Source: Thiothrix sp.
GTDB taxonomy: Bacteria; Pseudomonadota; Gammaproteobacteria; Thiotrichales; Thiotrichaceae
Length of the DNA stretch: 57,513 nt
Assembly (NCBI GenBank): GCA_020442915.1
Contig: JAGRJD010000033.1
Location: forward strand, 32,994 to 90,506
Direction of reading: 5' to 3'
The notes under the pieces are model-generated. The model saw only the letters and a program-made list of their open reading frames with translations. It was not told the origin of the DNA and ran no database searches. Positions 31,317 through 40,950 of this stretch are shown in pieces. The position numbers were made by a program, and so were the translations under genes. Each line of letters opens with the position of its first letter. Position 1 is the stretch's first letter.

Positions 31317-32486
31317 CTACCGGCCAACGATGGCAATCATGACCCCGGCGGCAATCGCCGAGCCGATCACACCGGCCACATTCGGCCCCATGGCATGCAT
31401 GAGCAGGTGATTGTGCGGATTGGCTTCCTGACCGACCTTGTTGGACACCCGTGCCGCCATGGGTACGGCGGACACCCCGGCAGAACCGATCAGCGGATTG
31501 ATCGGGTGTCTGGAGAGCCGGTTCATGAGCTTGGCCAGCAGCACCCCGCTGGCGGTACCGATGCAGAAAGCAATCGCCCCCAGCACCAGAATGCCCAGGG
31601 TTTCTGCATTCAGGAACTTGTCGGCACTCATCTTGGAACCGACCCCCAGCCCCAGAAAGATGGTCACAATATTAATCAGGGCATTCTGAGTGGTCTCGCT
31701 GAGACGGTCCACCACACCGGCCTCACGCATCAGGTTGCCAAAGCAGAACATGCCGAGCAGCGGTGCAGCCGAGGGCAGAAAAATAGCCACCAGCAACATC
31801 AACACAATCGGAAAGACAATCTTTTCATTTCTGGAAACCGGGCGCAGCTGCTCCATTTTAATGGCACGCTCTGCCGGGGTGGTCAGGGCACGCATGATGG
31901 GGGGCTGAATAATGGGCACCAGCGCCATGTAGGAGTAGGCTGCCACCGCAATCGCCCCCAGCAGGTCGGGCGAGAGTCTGCTGGTGACAAAAATGGCTGT
32001 CGGCCCGTCCGCACCGCCGATAATGCCGATGGACGAGGCATCCTGGATGCTGAAATCCAGAATCCCCAGCATACTCAGGGCAACCGCACCCAGCACGGTA
32101 GCAAAAATGCCGAACTGTGCCGCAGCACCCAGCAGCAGGGTCTTGGGATTGGCAATCAGCGGGCCGAAATCGGTCATCGCGCCCACACCCATGAAAATAA
32201 TGAGTGGAAACAGACCGGTAGCAATACCGGCTTCGTAGATATAGTACATCAGCCCGCCGGGGCTGAGCAGGTGGCCGGCGGCATCATACACCGGCGCGGT
32301 TTCAAACCCGGCTCCCGGCATGTTGACCAGCAAGGTGCCGACACTGATCGGCAGCAACAGCAGGGGCTCGAATTTCCTGCTGACGGCCAGATACAGCAGT
32401 ACCAGCCCGATCAGCAACATCACGGCCTGTCCCGGTGTCATCAGGGCCAGCCCGGACTCACGCCACAACAGTAACAAGGGTTCCAT
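31317..32486 (-). CDS. oadB: Oxaloacetate decarboxylase beta subunit (sodium pump)
   Basis: Integral membrane subunit, 389 residues, that couples decarboxylation of carboxybiotin to sodium export. The ATG at 32486 follows AAGGAGG; an earlier TTG is in frame but lies within that site. Numerous membrane helices are visible, together with the conserved [14 protein letters not shown] segment (with the aspartate important for sodium transport) and [20 protein letters not shown]. It begins 11 nt after the oadA stop, completing an oadG-oadA-oadB operon. Confidence 0.95.
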   Translation of the reverse strand: MEPLLLLWRESGLALMTPGQAVMLLIGLVLLYLAVSRKFEPLLLLPISVGTLLVNMPGAGFETAPVYDAAGHLLSPGGLMYYIYEAGIATGLFPLIIFMGVGAMTDFGPLIANPKTLLLGAAAQFGIFATVLGAVALSMLGILDFSIQDASSIGIIGGADGPTAIFVTSRLSPDLLGAIAVAAYSYMALVPIIQPPIMRALTTPAERAIKMEQLRPVSRNEKIVFPIVLMLLVAIFLPSAAPLLGMFCFGNLMREAGVVDRLSETTQNALINIVTIFLGLGVGSKMSADKFLNAETLGILVLGAIAFCIGTASGVLLAKLMNRLSRHPINPLIGSAGVSAVPMAARVSNKVGQEANPHNHLLMHAMGPNVAGVIGSAIAAGVMIAIVGR

Positions 32487-32497
32487 ACCGACCTCCT

Positions 32498-34303
32498 TCA
32501 ACCCAGCGTCAACAGGGTGTCACCCACCGCCACGGCGTCGCCTTCCTTGACCCGCACGCTGGCAACCACACCATCACGCGGGGCACTGATGGCCGTTTCC
32601 ATTTTCATGGCTTCCAGAATGATCATGGGCTCCCCCTCGGACACCTCATCCCCCGGCCCGACCAGCACCTTGAAAATATTGCCCGCCAGCGGAGCCGGGA
32701 ATGGCTCGCCTTCGGCAGCCGGCGCACCGGCAGTCGTGCTGCCGGCCACTGCAGCCCCGCCAACCGGGACGATGCCGGAAATATCACCCCCATTGCTGAC
32801 CGTGACAGTGTACTTCTGCCCCTCCACTTCGACGGTATAGACTTCCTCGCCGGCATCACTCATGACAACAGCACTGTCATTGGCGGTCGGCCTGGGTTCA
32901 AATGCCGCCGGATTATCGCGGTTCTCCAGAAATTTCAATCCCACCTGCGGGAACAGGGCATAAGTGAGCACATCGTCCACCAGCCGCTCGCCCGTTTCCA
33001 GCCGCAGCGACTTTTCCTGCCCCAGTGCACCCAGCTCCCGGGTCAGGCGCTCCAGCTCCGGCTGCAGCAGGTCCGCCGGGCGGCAGGTCACCGGCTCATC
33101 CCCTGCCAGTGCACGCTGCTGCAATTCGGCGTTCACCGGTGCCGGAGTGGCTCCGTATTCCCCCCGCAACAGCCCGGTGGTCTCTTTGGAGAGGGTTTTA
33201 TAGCGCTCACCAGTCAGGACGTTCAGCACCGCCTGGGTGCCGACAATCTGCGATGTCGGTGTCACCAGCGGAATGAACCCGAGGTCTTCCCGCACACGCG
33301 GAATTTCCTCCAGCACCTGATCCAGCCTGTCGGCGGCACCCTGCTCACGCAGCTGGTTCTCCATATTGGTGAGCATGCCACCGGGTACCTGAGCCACCAG
33401 AATGCGGGAGTCGATGCCCTTGAGTGAACCTTCAAATCTGGCGTATTTTTTGCGTACTTCACGGAAATAAGCAGCAATTTCCTCCAGCAGCGGCAGGTCC
33501 AGCCCGGTGGGACGCCCGCTTTCCTCCAGAATGGCCACCAGCGACTCGGTCGGTGAATGGCCGTAAGTCATGGACATGGAGGAAATCGAGGTGTCCAGAT
33601 TGTCGATTCCGGCTTCCACGCACTTGAGGTAGGTCGCAGTCGACATCCCGGTGGTGGCATGGCACTGAATGTGAATCGGGACGGATACCGTTTCCTTGAG
33701 CGCCTTCACCAGCTCATAACCGGCATAAGGCTTCAGCAGCCCGGCCATGTCCTTGATGCAGATGGAGTCGGAACCGAAATCCTCCAGCCGCCGGGCCAGA
33801 TCCAGCCACAGCTGCAGGTTATGCACCGGGCTCAGGGTATAGGACATTGCTCCCTGGGCATGTCGACCCTGCTTTTTGACCGCCTTGAGTGCCAGTTCCA
33901 TATTGCGTGGATCATTCATGGCATCAAAGACGCGGAACACATCCACACCGTTGACGGCGGCGCGCTCGACAAACTTCTCCACCACGTCATCGGCATAGTG
34001 TCGATAGCCCAGAATGTTCTGGCTTCGGAACAGCATCTGCTGCGGGGTATGGGGCATGGCGGCCTTGAGTTCACGGATGCGCTCCCAGGGATCTTCCCCC
34101 AGATAACGGATGCAGGCATCAAAGGTTGCGCCCCCCCAGCTTTCCAGCGACCAGAAGCCGACCTGATCCAGCTTGGCGGCAATCGGCAGCATGTCATCCA
34201 GACGCAGACGGGTGGCAAACAGGGACTGGTGCGCATCACGCAGCACCACGTCGGTAATGCCCAGACGTGGGGCAGGTGTCGAGATTGGGTTTGACTCGCT
34301 CAT
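32498..34303 (-). CDS. oadA: Oxaloacetate decarboxylase alpha subunit (biotin-containing)
   Basis: Carboxyltransferase of 601 residues that moves CO2 from oxaloacetate to its own biotin. The N-terminal domain begins [19 protein letters not shown] and includes the zinc ligands in HIQCHATTG. The conserved carboxyltransferase domain extends to about residue 460. A Gly/Ala/Thr linker (about 500-525) leads to a biotinyl domain with EAMKMET, Lys567 being the biotin site. A pyruvate carboxylase B subunit has the same design, but the flanking oadG and oadB favour the sodium-pump enzyme. Confidence 0.95.
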   Translation of the reverse strand: MSESNPISTPAPRLGITDVVLRDAHQSLFATRLRLDDMLPIAAKLDQVGFWSLESWGGATFDACIRYLGEDPWERIRELKAAMPHTPQQMLFRSQNILGYRHYADDVVEKFVERAAVNGVDVFRVFDAMNDPRNMELALKAVKKQGRHAQGAMSYTLSPVHNLQLWLDLARRLEDFGSDSICIKDMAGLLKPYAGYELVKALKETVSVPIHIQCHATTGMSTATYLKCVEAGIDNLDTSISSMSMTYGHSPTESLVAILEESGRPTGLDLPLLEEIAAYFREVRKKYARFEGSLKGIDSRILVAQVPGGMLTNMENQLREQGAADRLDQVLEEIPRVREDLGFIPLVTPTSQIVGTQAVLNVLTGERYKTLSKETTGLLRGEYGATPAPVNAELQQRALAGDEPVTCRPADLLQPELERLTRELGALGQEKSLRLETGERLVDDVLTYALFPQVGLKFLENRDNPAAFEPRPTANDSAVVMSDAGEEVYTVEVEGQKYTVTVSNGGDISGIVPVGGAAVAGSTTAGAPAAEGEPFPAPLAGNIFKVLVGPGDEVSEGEPMIILEAMKMETAISAPRDGVVASVRVKEGDAVAVGDTLLTLG

Positions 34304-34366
34304 GGGACTCCTACTGGCTTCAATGGTGGGGGTCTGCAGCAGACCTTGTCCGCTCGGGGCTCCGGA

Positions 34367-34615
34367 TCAGCGCTGTGGCCGGCGATGCTGATCAATGGCG
34401 GCCTGGATGATTTTCAGGGTCAGCGGTGGCAGGGATGCAGGTAGTGTTTTTTTTCTGGCAGGTGCCCTGACCACTGGCAGCCGCTCCGGAAACCAGCGCA
34501 GGATGACGGCAGAGGCTCCCTTCACGGTATAGATCAACAGGGTCAAAAATACAAACACGACCCCCATGCCATACAGCATGAGGCTGAATCCTTGTGCAAA
34601 CAGTGAGTTTTCCAT
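34367..34615 (-). CDS. oadG: Oxaloacetate decarboxylase gamma subunit
   Basis: Small membrane subunit, 82 residues, that assembles the pump and binds zinc. The start at 34615 (MENSLFAQGFSLMLYGMG) has GGAG at 7-nt spacing; the longer frame opening at 34735 was rejected. One membrane helix (MGVVFVFLTLLIYTV) is followed by a proline- and arginine-rich cytoplasmic tail. It precedes oadA by 63 nt. Confidence 0.88.
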   Translation of the reverse strand: MENSLFAQGFSLMLYGMGVVFVFLTLLIYTVKGASAVILRWFPERLPVVRAPARKKTLPASLPPLTLKIIQAAIDQHRRPQR

Positions 34616-34731
34616 GCAGACTCCGGTGACTGACTTGACAGGCTGAGGCCAGACACACTGAACCGGCTCAGACGGAAACGGGCAGAGTATACCGAAAAAA
34701 TGAAATTGCTGACAATACAGCAGAAACATCC

Positions 34732-35808
34732 TCACCGGACACCCGTGTCAAGGGCAAGCGACTGCAGGCCCTCATCCTCCTCGCGCACCTCATCCTTGAT
34801 CCGGCGCATGACCGGCAGCAGGTACAGGAATACCTTCAGCAGGCCGGGGTCCAGGTTCTTGCCCGACAACCCCCTCATGATGGCCACCGCTTCTGCCTCA
34901 TCAAACGCTCTTTTGTAAACCCGCTCATGGATCAGGGCGTCATAAATGTCGACAATCGTAGTGATGCGAGCGGCGACCGGAATCTGTTCTCCGGCCAGAC
35001 CACGTGGATAACCGCTGCCGTCCCAGCGTTCATGATGACACCAGGCAATGCCTGCCGCCATCTCCAGAACCGGAATGTCGGTCCCGGACAGCATTTCAGC
35101 CCCGATACGTGCATGCTGCTTGATGATCGCAAACTCGTCCTCGTTCAGCGCGCCCGGCTTGAGCAGGATATTGTCCGGAATGCCAATCTTGCCGATGTCA
35201 TGCATGGGCGCGGCGATACGGATGTTGTCGACCTCGGTTTCACTCCAGTCCAGTGCCCGTGCCATGGCAGCGGCATACAGCCCGATACGACGGACATGGG
35301 CACCCGTTTCCTGATCCCGGAAGCTGGTCAGACTGATCAGTTTCAGGGCAATATCCTCTTCGCGCTGGCGGATTTCACCCGTGCGCTTACGCACCTCGGC
35401 TTCCAGAAACTCCTGGTTCAGGAGACCATCCCGGACATGCTGCAGCAAAGTCACCTCGGCACGGTATTTTTCCCCCAGCTGCTGCAGGATCAGCACCTCG
35501 CACCCGTTCACGAACAGGGCGCTGGCTTCCAGCGGCACCTCCCGGCCGAACAGGTCGGTTTCAATCCAGGAACCGGAGCGGACCGGATATGACAATGCCT
35601 GCTGCCACTGACTCCGGGCCTCATCCATGAAACAGCTCAGAAACGGAAAAGCATCCACCAGATCATAGCCATCGGTTTCATGCGGTGTGCCCAGCAGACC
35701 CAGCATCCATTCCGGCAATACGGATTCAGGCCGGAAACGGTCGGCACCGGTATGGGTAAATACCACCATGTCCAGTGAAGCACAGGTTTGTTCCAGCAGG
35801 GTGGTCAT
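34732..35808 (-). CDS. HD-GYP domain protein (cyclic-di-GMP phosphodiesterase-like)
   Basis: Protein of 358 residues from the ATG at 35808. Residues 1-150 form an unrecognised N-terminal domain without membrane segments. A coiled region (AEVRKRTGEIRQREEDI) leads to a complete HD-GYP domain: TGAHVRRIGLYAAAMA, the HDIGKIGIPD metal site, HARIGAEML, and the GYP motif GSGYPRGLAGEQIP. All motif residues look intact, so activity on c-di-GMP is plausible. It follows the small GTPase gene on the same strand after a 112-bp gap, suggesting membership of the signalling cluster upstream. Confidence 0.88.
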   Translation of the reverse strand: MTTLLEQTCASLDMVVFTHTGADRFRPESVLPEWMLGLLGTPHETDGYDLVDAFPFLSCFMDEARSQWQQALSYPVRSGSWIETDLFGREVPLEASALFVNGCEVLILQQLGEKYRAEVTLLQHVRDGLLNQEFLEAEVRKRTGEIRQREEDIALKLISLTSFRDQETGAHVRRIGLYAAAMARALDWSETEVDNIRIAAPMHDIGKIGIPDNILLKPGALNEDEFAIIKQHARIGAEMLSGTDIPVLEMAAGIAWCHHERWDGSGYPRGLAGEQIPVAARITTIVDIYDALIHERVYKRAFDEAEAVAIMRGLSGKNLDPGLLKVFLYLLPVMRRIKDEVREEDEGLQSLALDTGVR

Positions 35809-35920
35809 CAATAAAGTATTCTCTTGGGTTGTCTTGTCATTATCCCGGTTTGACCCGGCGTAATCGGCGTGATTGTTGCTGTGATCACTGCAAATGCAGA
35901 AGGCCGCCTGCCGAACCCCG

Positions 35921-36412
35921 TCAGCACAGACGGCGCGCCAGGGCCATGAACATTTCATTCACACCCTGCCCCAGTCTGGCACTGGTTTCCAGCATCGGCT
36001 GCCCCAGTTGCGCCAGCGTGCGGAGCTGTTCCTCACCCAACGTCCACTCCCCTTTCAGATCAGCCTTGTTGAGGGCGAATACCACCGGAATCTCCCCCAG
36101 CTGCTGCCGGACCATTTCATGCACGGACAGTGCCACATCAAACGAATTGCGCCGGGTACCATCAATCACCACGATACAGGCAGACATGCCACGCAGGTAA
36201 GCCGGCTTGATACTGGTGAAGGCATCCTCACCGGCAATATCCCAGATCATCAGCATCAGCGCCTGCCCGTCCACATCCACCATTTTCTTGTCAACCTTGA
36301 CGCCAACCGTTGTATGGTATCTGTCACTGAACAGACTGTTGATATAACGCTGAATCAGACTGGTCTTGCCCACCGAGAACGCCCCGAGCAGGCAGATTTT
36401 TTTCTGTATCAC
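35921..36412 (-). CDS. Ras/Rab-like small GTPase
   Basis: Small GTPase of 163 residues that is closer to eukaryotic Ras/Rab than to translation GTPases. The P-loop is GAFSVGKTS (10-18) and the switch I threonine is in HTTVGV. Switch II is WDIAGED (57-63), in which the position of the Ras catalytic glutamine is Glu62. The base-recognition motif NKAD is at 115-118 and ETSA at 142-145. The last residue is a cysteine. No MglB or separate Roadblock gene is nearby. It lies 52 nt downstream of the OmpA-like membrane protein, suggesting that protein as its partner. Confidence 0.88.
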   Translation of the reverse strand: MIQKKICLLGAFSVGKTSLIQRYINSLFSDRYHTTVGVKVDKKMVDVDGQALMLMIWDIAGEDAFTSIKPAYLRGMSACIVVIDGTRRNSFDVALSVHEMVRQQLGEIPVVFALNKADLKGEWTLGEEQLRTLAQLGQPMLETSARLGQGVNEMFMALARRLC

Positions 36413-36464
36413 TAGTTGTTACCCGCTTAATACTGCAGGCTCCTGCCAAGAGCCCCTGAAAAAC

Positions 36465-38273
36465 CTAAAAAACCACCACCCTCGCCCTCACGCTGCGCTC
36501 CTGCCGCCGTGACTGGTCACCATTATCCGGCTGGAACAGGAACTCCGGCAAACCCAGCTCAATCAGGGCGGTTTTCACGACGGTCACCCGTTTGCGAGCC
36601 ACCGTCTGGTTGAAAGCCAGCGTACCACTTTCATCGGTATTTCCGCTCAGATACACCACCAGCTGGTGATCCAGACGGTTCGCCATCCGCACCAGTTCAC
36701 GCAGCTTTCCGGCCAGTACCCGCGCCTGTTCCAGACCCGGCTCACCCGGCGGCAATCCGGTTTCACCAACCTCAAACCAGACCGCTTCAGCGCCCAGTTC
36801 CCGTTGCAGTGTTTCAAACTGCCGCTCCAGCGCCGCCTGCTGTGCCAGTGCACGTTCGGCACCGGCATCAAACACGGTCAGTCCGGACTCATCCACCGCC
36901 TGTATCCCCCCCACCAGCGGCCAGGACTGCCGGAAACGCTCTGCCCAGGGCAGCGGTGCCCGGCCTGTCACCTGCAGGCGGCCATCCGCATAATCCAGGG
37001 TTACCCCCGGTGGCGGCTCCAGAGCCCGCAGCAGGCGTGCCCGAACCAGCGGCTCGTCCAGCGAGACGTAGGTACTGAAAACATAATCTGCGGGGGGCGG
37101 ACTGGCCAGCGACTCCTGCAACACCTGTGCCGGTGCACGGGCCAGCGGGTCACGCAGCCCCTCAATCCGGTAGACACCGTCCCGCTGCTGCACGCCAGTC
37201 ACCACGATGCCGGGCTCGGCACCCAGGTGTTCGATTGCCGCCTGCCATTGCCGGCGCTCCTGATAAGCCTGATACCCCCACCAGCCCAGCCCGGCCATGA
37301 CACCCGCCAGCAGCAGGTAAAGCAGCCAGGGCGTGCGCCGGCCTTCCTTCTCCCGCTGGGTCTGCAGGATCAGACAGCGCTCCAGCAGCGGGCGGATACG
37401 CAGAAAGGGCTCACTGTCACCCGTAAAAGTCTGCAGCGAATGGGACATCTGGCGGTGCAGGTCCTCCTGGGTATCACGCAGCAGGGCCGGAAACGAAGCC
37501 GGCGGATTACCACGCACCACAGCGGCCAGCACCGCATGCGGCCCCTGCTCCACATGCACAGTCAGATCGCCCAGCTTCAGGGTACTGAGGCTGTCGCCAT
37601 TCCGGACCTCAAACGAATCATTCACAAAATCCTGAATCGCAGTCAGCATGCCCGAAACCATATCCGGATCCTTGGTGATCGCCTGCTCCGATACCACGTG
37701 CTGCAACAGCAACCCCGTCTCGCGATGAATCAGGAAGACCTGCTCCACCTGATAGACCAGGGTTTTCATCAAGACCACTTCGGAATAACTACGCCCGGTG
37801 CGCCAGGCATCAAAGCGCCACAACAGGGAGCGCACCGACAGGCTTTCCTCCAGCAACTGGTTGAAAGTCTGCAGGGTCTGGCTCAGGACTTCATTGATGG
37901 ACTTGCGGATGGCCGGCCCCATGACCGGATACAGGGCATCGGCCAGATGGCCGGGGTCACGTGCCACCGACTCGCTCAGTGCACGCTCGATGGTCGGTGC
38001 CAGCACTGATGATACACTGCTGTCACGGGCGATGCGCAGGGACAGCGCCTCGCTGATCACCCCGGCCAGCTGCCGGCTGAAACGCTCCGGGTTGCCCAGC
38101 TGCCGCTTCAGCTCCAGCAGGGCCTGGTAGTCCTGCCCCAGCAACAGCTCGCGCAGGTGCTCCAGCTCCTGCCCGGCAGCTACTTTGCCTGCCGGACCAC
38201 GCGCACGCTTTCCTGTCTGCTCATTCATTCCCGGCGGTCTCTGACGGACAACCCGCTCAATGGTGCTGCTCAT
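36465..38273 (-). CDS. OmpA-family membrane protein of a GTPase cluster
   Basis: About 602 residues. Residues 1-165 are helical and charged. Residues 170-300 form a sensor-like domain (VEQVFLIHRETGLLLQHV, then LGDLTVHVEQGPHAVLAAV) that loosely recalls Roadblock/LC7 folds. One membrane segment lies near 315-335 (LLYLLLAGVMAGLGWWGY). Next come two BON-like segments and a C-terminal OmpA-like domain (VVYLSGNTDESGTLAFNQ, ARKRVTVV). This topology puts the GTPase-side domain in the cytoplasm and the OmpA domain in the periplasm. Start choice is uncertain: 38273 overlaps the upstream gene by 17 nt, and 38231 is an alternative. Confidence 0.75.
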   Translation of the reverse strand: MSSTIERVVRQRPPGMNEQTGKRARGPAGKVAAGQELEHLRELLLGQDYQALLELKRQLGNPERFSRQLAGVISEALSLRIARDSSVSSVLAPTIERALSESVARDPGHLADALYPVMGPAIRKSINEVLSQTLQTFNQLLEESLSVRSLLWRFDAWRTGRSYSEVVLMKTLVYQVEQVFLIHRETGLLLQHVVSEQAITKDPDMVSGMLTAIQDFVNDSFEVRNGDSLSTLKLGDLTVHVEQGPHAVLAAVVRGNPPASFPALLRDTQEDLHRQMSHSLQTFTGDSEPFLRIRPLLERCLILQTQREKEGRRTPWLLYLLLAGVMAGLGWWGYQAYQERRQWQAAIEHLGAEPGIVVTGVQQRDGVYRIEGLRDPLARAPAQVLQESLASPPPADYVFSTYVSLDEPLVRARLLRALEPPPGVTLDYADGRLQVTGRAPLPWAERFRQSWPLVGGIQAVDESGLTVFDAGAERALAQQAALERQFETLQRELGAEAVWFEVGETGLPPGEPGLEQARVLAGKLRELVRMANRLDHQLVVYLSGNTDESGTLAFNQTVARKRVTVVKTALIELGLPEFLFQPDNGDQSRRQERSVRARVVVF

Positions 38274-38826
38274 CACCGCTGCTGTATAACTGTTGTGCCA
38301 TACCATTCAGCAGGGCGGCCAGTGCCTTGCGGTCAGCCTTGTCATGGCGCAGCTGTTCGGCAGCCTGCTGCAACTGTTCCAGCAGCTCCTTGCGCTGGTT
38401 ATCCATGCGCTGCCCGATTTCGGACACTTCATGGCTGACCCGCTGGTTCAGTTCCTCACTGCGCTGCTCAATGGCTTCAAAACGGGTACGGGCACCGGCA
38501 ACATAATCCTTGCGGTTGCGGGTTTCCTCACGCAGCATGTCGCGCAGCAGGTTCAGTTCGTGACGCAGTTCGTCCAGTTTCTTGTGGGTTTCCTCATTCA
38601 GTGCGCTGACGGAAACCCGGATGAAGCGCTCCAGGGAGGCATGCTTGCGCTCGCTCTCCCGCACCTGCTCACCGAACAGGATGTTGCGTACCATTTCAAG
38701 GTTTTTTTCGGATACCCGCTCGCCGCCAATCTGCTGCAGTTCGGTGAGGCGGTGCTCCCGCTGTTCGGGAACCAGTGCCTGCTCCGCTGCGCCGTTTTCC
38801 GGGGGGGGCATGTCCATGTTACTCAT
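38257..38826 (-). CDS. Coiled-coil protein of the GTPase/OmpA cluster
   Basis: Soluble protein of 189 residues with no signal peptide. After a Pro/Gln-rich start, the segment EKNLEMVRNILFGEQVRESE precedes a long coiled coil (about 60-165) dense in Glu, Arg and Gln. I associate this opening motif with uncharacterised proteins encoded next to OmpA-family GTPase-cluster genes, from memory. Its stop overlaps the OmpA-like gene, so they are co-translated. A scaffold or adaptor role is inference. Confidence 0.7.
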   Translation of the reverse strand: MSNMDMPPPENGAAEQALVPEQREHRLTELQQIGGERVSEKNLEMVRNILFGEQVRESERKHASLERFIRVSVSALNEETHKKLDELRHELNLLRDMLREETRNRKDYVAGARTRFEAIEQRSEELNQRVSHEVSEIGQRMDNQRKELLEQLQQAAEQLRHDKADRKALAALLNGMAQQLYSSGDEQHH

Positions 38827-38995
38827 CGCTGTGACCCTATGGGTTTGTTTTTAATTATTGTTATGGCGTGCCCGGATCAGCAGCCGACAGCGCCGTTCCG
38901 GAAGACCTTCATGACCTCGGCGACACTCTAGCACAACGCCCATCGGGGCCAGAATTTTCCGGATATGTGGAGCAGCATGGCGGATAACCCGGTCC

Positions 38996-39439
38996 TCAGG
39001 ACTCCGGATGCTGGCAGATGGCGGAATCATCCGGATGCTCGACACTCCGGACCACCACATCCAGAAAGCGGTTGAGCTCATCCATGCTGAGTACCGACAG
39101 GATACGGTTCATGAGCGCCGGATCCACCTGGGCAATGGTCTGACGCCCGCCTTCCAGCTGCAGGTAGATGCCGGCCATGCTGTGCGCTGTTTCATCCTCC
39201 ATGCCCTGTTCCAGCAGCTGCTGGTCACGCAGGGCATGCTCATCGTAAAGGGCATCCAGCTCATCCCAGAGCGCATCACTGATCCCTTCATCAACCGCCA
39301 GCACCCAGGCGTCCTGTACCGGCTCAAGCTGCTCACGCCAGCTCAGACCCCGTTCCCGCAGGCAGCCGGCAAACTCGTCCGCCACGGTACGGGTGAAAAA
39401 CAGGTATTCCAGCACTTCATTCAGTTCATGCTCACTCAT
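38996..39439 (-). CDS. Hypothetical acidic protein
   Basis: I do not recognise this 147-residue protein. The start has GGAG at 6-nt spacing, which supports a real gene. It is acidic and predicted largely helical (MSEHELNEVLEYLFFTRTVADEFAGCLRERGL), with no signal or membrane segment. It lies upstream of the coiled-coil gene on the same strand, 169 nt away, and may belong to the same transcription unit. Confidence 0.65.
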   Translation of the reverse strand: MSEHELNEVLEYLFFTRTVADEFAGCLRERGLSWREQLEPVQDAWVLAVDEGISDALWDELDALYDEHALRDQQLLEQGMEDETAHSMAGIYLQLEGGRQTIAQVDPALMNRILSVLSMDELNRFLDVVVRSVEHPDDSAICQHPES

Positions 39440-39473
39440 GCCATCTCCTCATGCACAATCAATTCATGCCGGT

Positions 39474-40316
39474 TCAATGCCTGCCCTCGCTTTTACCGGC
39501 ATACACCAGCACTTCATCCAGCCAGCGCACCGGCAGCACCCGGCGCAGCACACCAAACAGGTAGGTCGGAAACGTGACCGGATAACGGGCTCTGGGCCTG
39601 GGGCTTTCCAGCGCGTGGAGCACCCGCTTCAGTACCGCCTCCGGGGGCAGGGTGAACGGAGCCGCCGGCCCTTCCTTTTCCAGCCTGCGAATGGCCGCTT
39701 CATACCTGCGCCGGTGGACACTGGCATCAATATCCACATGGTCGCGCAGCGCCCTGAGCGAATTCCGGCGAAAATGGCTCAGGATCGGTCCCGGCTCAAT
39801 CAGGCTCACGCTGATGCCCGAATGGCGCAGCTCCTGCCGCAGGGTGTCGGCCATACCTTCAATGGCAAACTTGCTGGCATTATAGGCACCGCGCATGGGC
39901 ATGGCCACCAGTCCCAGCACTGAACTGTTGTAGATGATGCGCCCTTCGCCCCGGTGCCGCATCAGGGGCAGGAGCAGATTGGTCAGCTGGTGCCAGCCGA
40001 AGACATTCACGGCAAACTGCTGCTCCAGTACCTCACGCCGGATGTCTTCCAGTGCGCCAGCCTGGCCATAGGCCCCGTTGTGAAACACGGCATAAACCTC
40101 GTTATTGGTGCGCAGCATGAGTTCATGCACACAGTCCACCACGCTTTCCGGATCCGCAAGCTCCAGCGGAATCACCCGGAACCCCTCCTGCTCCAGACGC
40201 TGAATGTCTTCCGGCTTGCGTGCGGTGGCAAACACGTTGTAGCCACGCTCCTTCAATCCTCTGGCCACACAATAGCCAATCCCGCTGGAACACCCGGTCA
40301 CCAGAATGTTACGCAT
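39474..40316 (-). CDS. Short-chain dehydrogenase/reductase
   Basis: SDR of 280 residues. The cofactor motif is TGCSSGIGY and the next turn FATARKPEDI. The catalytic serine is in IIYNSSVLG and the Tyr-x3-Lys in AYNASK. The C-terminal extension (TFPTYLFGVLRRVLPVRWLDEVL) may associate with the membrane. The substrate is unknown. AAGGGG precedes the ATG, and the gene is divergent from fmdB. Confidence 0.9.
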   Translation of the reverse strand: MRNILVTGCSSGIGYCVARGLKERGYNVFATARKPEDIQRLEQEGFRVIPLELADPESVVDCVHELMLRTNNEVYAVFHNGAYGQAGALEDIRREVLEQQFAVNVFGWHQLTNLLLPLMRHRGEGRIIYNSSVLGLVAMPMRGAYNASKFAIEGMADTLRQELRHSGISVSLIEPGPILSHFRRNSLRALRDHVDIDASVHRRRYEAAIRRLEKEGPAAPFTLPPEAVLKRVLHALESPRPRARYPVTFPTYLFGVLRRVLPVRWLDEVLVYAGKSEGRH

Positions 40317-40328
40317 GCAAACCCCTTG

Positions 40329-40356
40329 TTGAAATCAGGAAAATCACCCCTATAAT
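40329..40356 (+). promoter_or_regulatory. Sigma-70-type promoter of fmdB
   Basis: TTGAAA (40329-40334) and TATAAT (40351-40356) are separated by 16 bp, 37 bp before the fmdB ATG. This is the cleanest promoter in the window. Confidence 0.65.
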
Positions 40357-40392
40357 CGCCGCACAGCCAAATACTTCGGGAGCCTTGAAGCC

Positions 40393-40710
40393 ATGCCAAT
40401 CTACGCCTACCAATGTAAATCCTGCCATCATGAAATGGAAGCCCTGCAGAAACTCAGTGATGCCCCGCTGACGGACTGCCCGGTGTGCTCATCCCCCACG
40501 CTGGCCAAGAAAGTCACCGCAGCCGCCTTTCGCCTCAGCGGCAGTGGCTGGTACGAGACCGACTTCAAGAAAAACGGCCAGAAAAACATCAACAAGCCGG
40601 ATCAGGCGGATGCAGGTGCCAAATCCCCCCCTTCAACCGAGACCCAGACCACCACTTCAGCCAGCAGTGGCCACAGTTGTGGCGGCGGCACGTGCCCGAC
40701 CTGCTCATAA
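40393..40710 (+). CDS. FmdB family zinc-ribbon protein
   Basis: Small regulatory-type protein of 105 residues. The N-terminal ribbon MPIYAYQCKSCHHEMEALQK pairs with DCPVCSSPTLAKKV. The body FRLSGSGWYETDFKKNGQKN is the family signature. A low-complexity Ser/Thr tail ends in CGGGTCPTCS, a second potential metal site. FmdB-type genes usually lie close to aspS; here two beta-barrel genes are placed between them. Confidence 0.9.
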   Translation: MPIYAYQCKSCHHEMEALQKLSDAPLTDCPVCSSPTLAKKVTAAAFRLSGSGWYETDFKKNGQKNINKPDQADAGAKSPPSTETQTTTSASSGHSCGGGTCPTCS

Positions 40711-40950
40711 ACCGCTGGTCCCCGGACATCAGGGCCGCCTCGGCATCAAAACTGGCACAAAAAATAGTCGAATTGCCCTTTCAGGCGGCTCATTTTGAGA
40801 AAAAAACAACCAACACAACCCTTTATCGGAAATTTCGTCGGCTTTAATTGCAAACCACTTTCCCGCCATATAACAATGGTTGCCATCAGACATCGACTAA
40901 CACAACTCCATAAAACAACAACAAGACATCACAACAAGGACAACATAAAA

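Noticed and set aside
31147..31410. An 87-codon plus-strand frame at the end of oadB
   Set aside because: It runs into oadB in antisense and covers the paired hairpins; no family resemblance.
38851..39081. A 76-codon minus-strand frame overlapping the hypothetical gene at 38996
   Set aside because: It overlaps a better-supported gene, has no ribosome-binding site and unusual composition.
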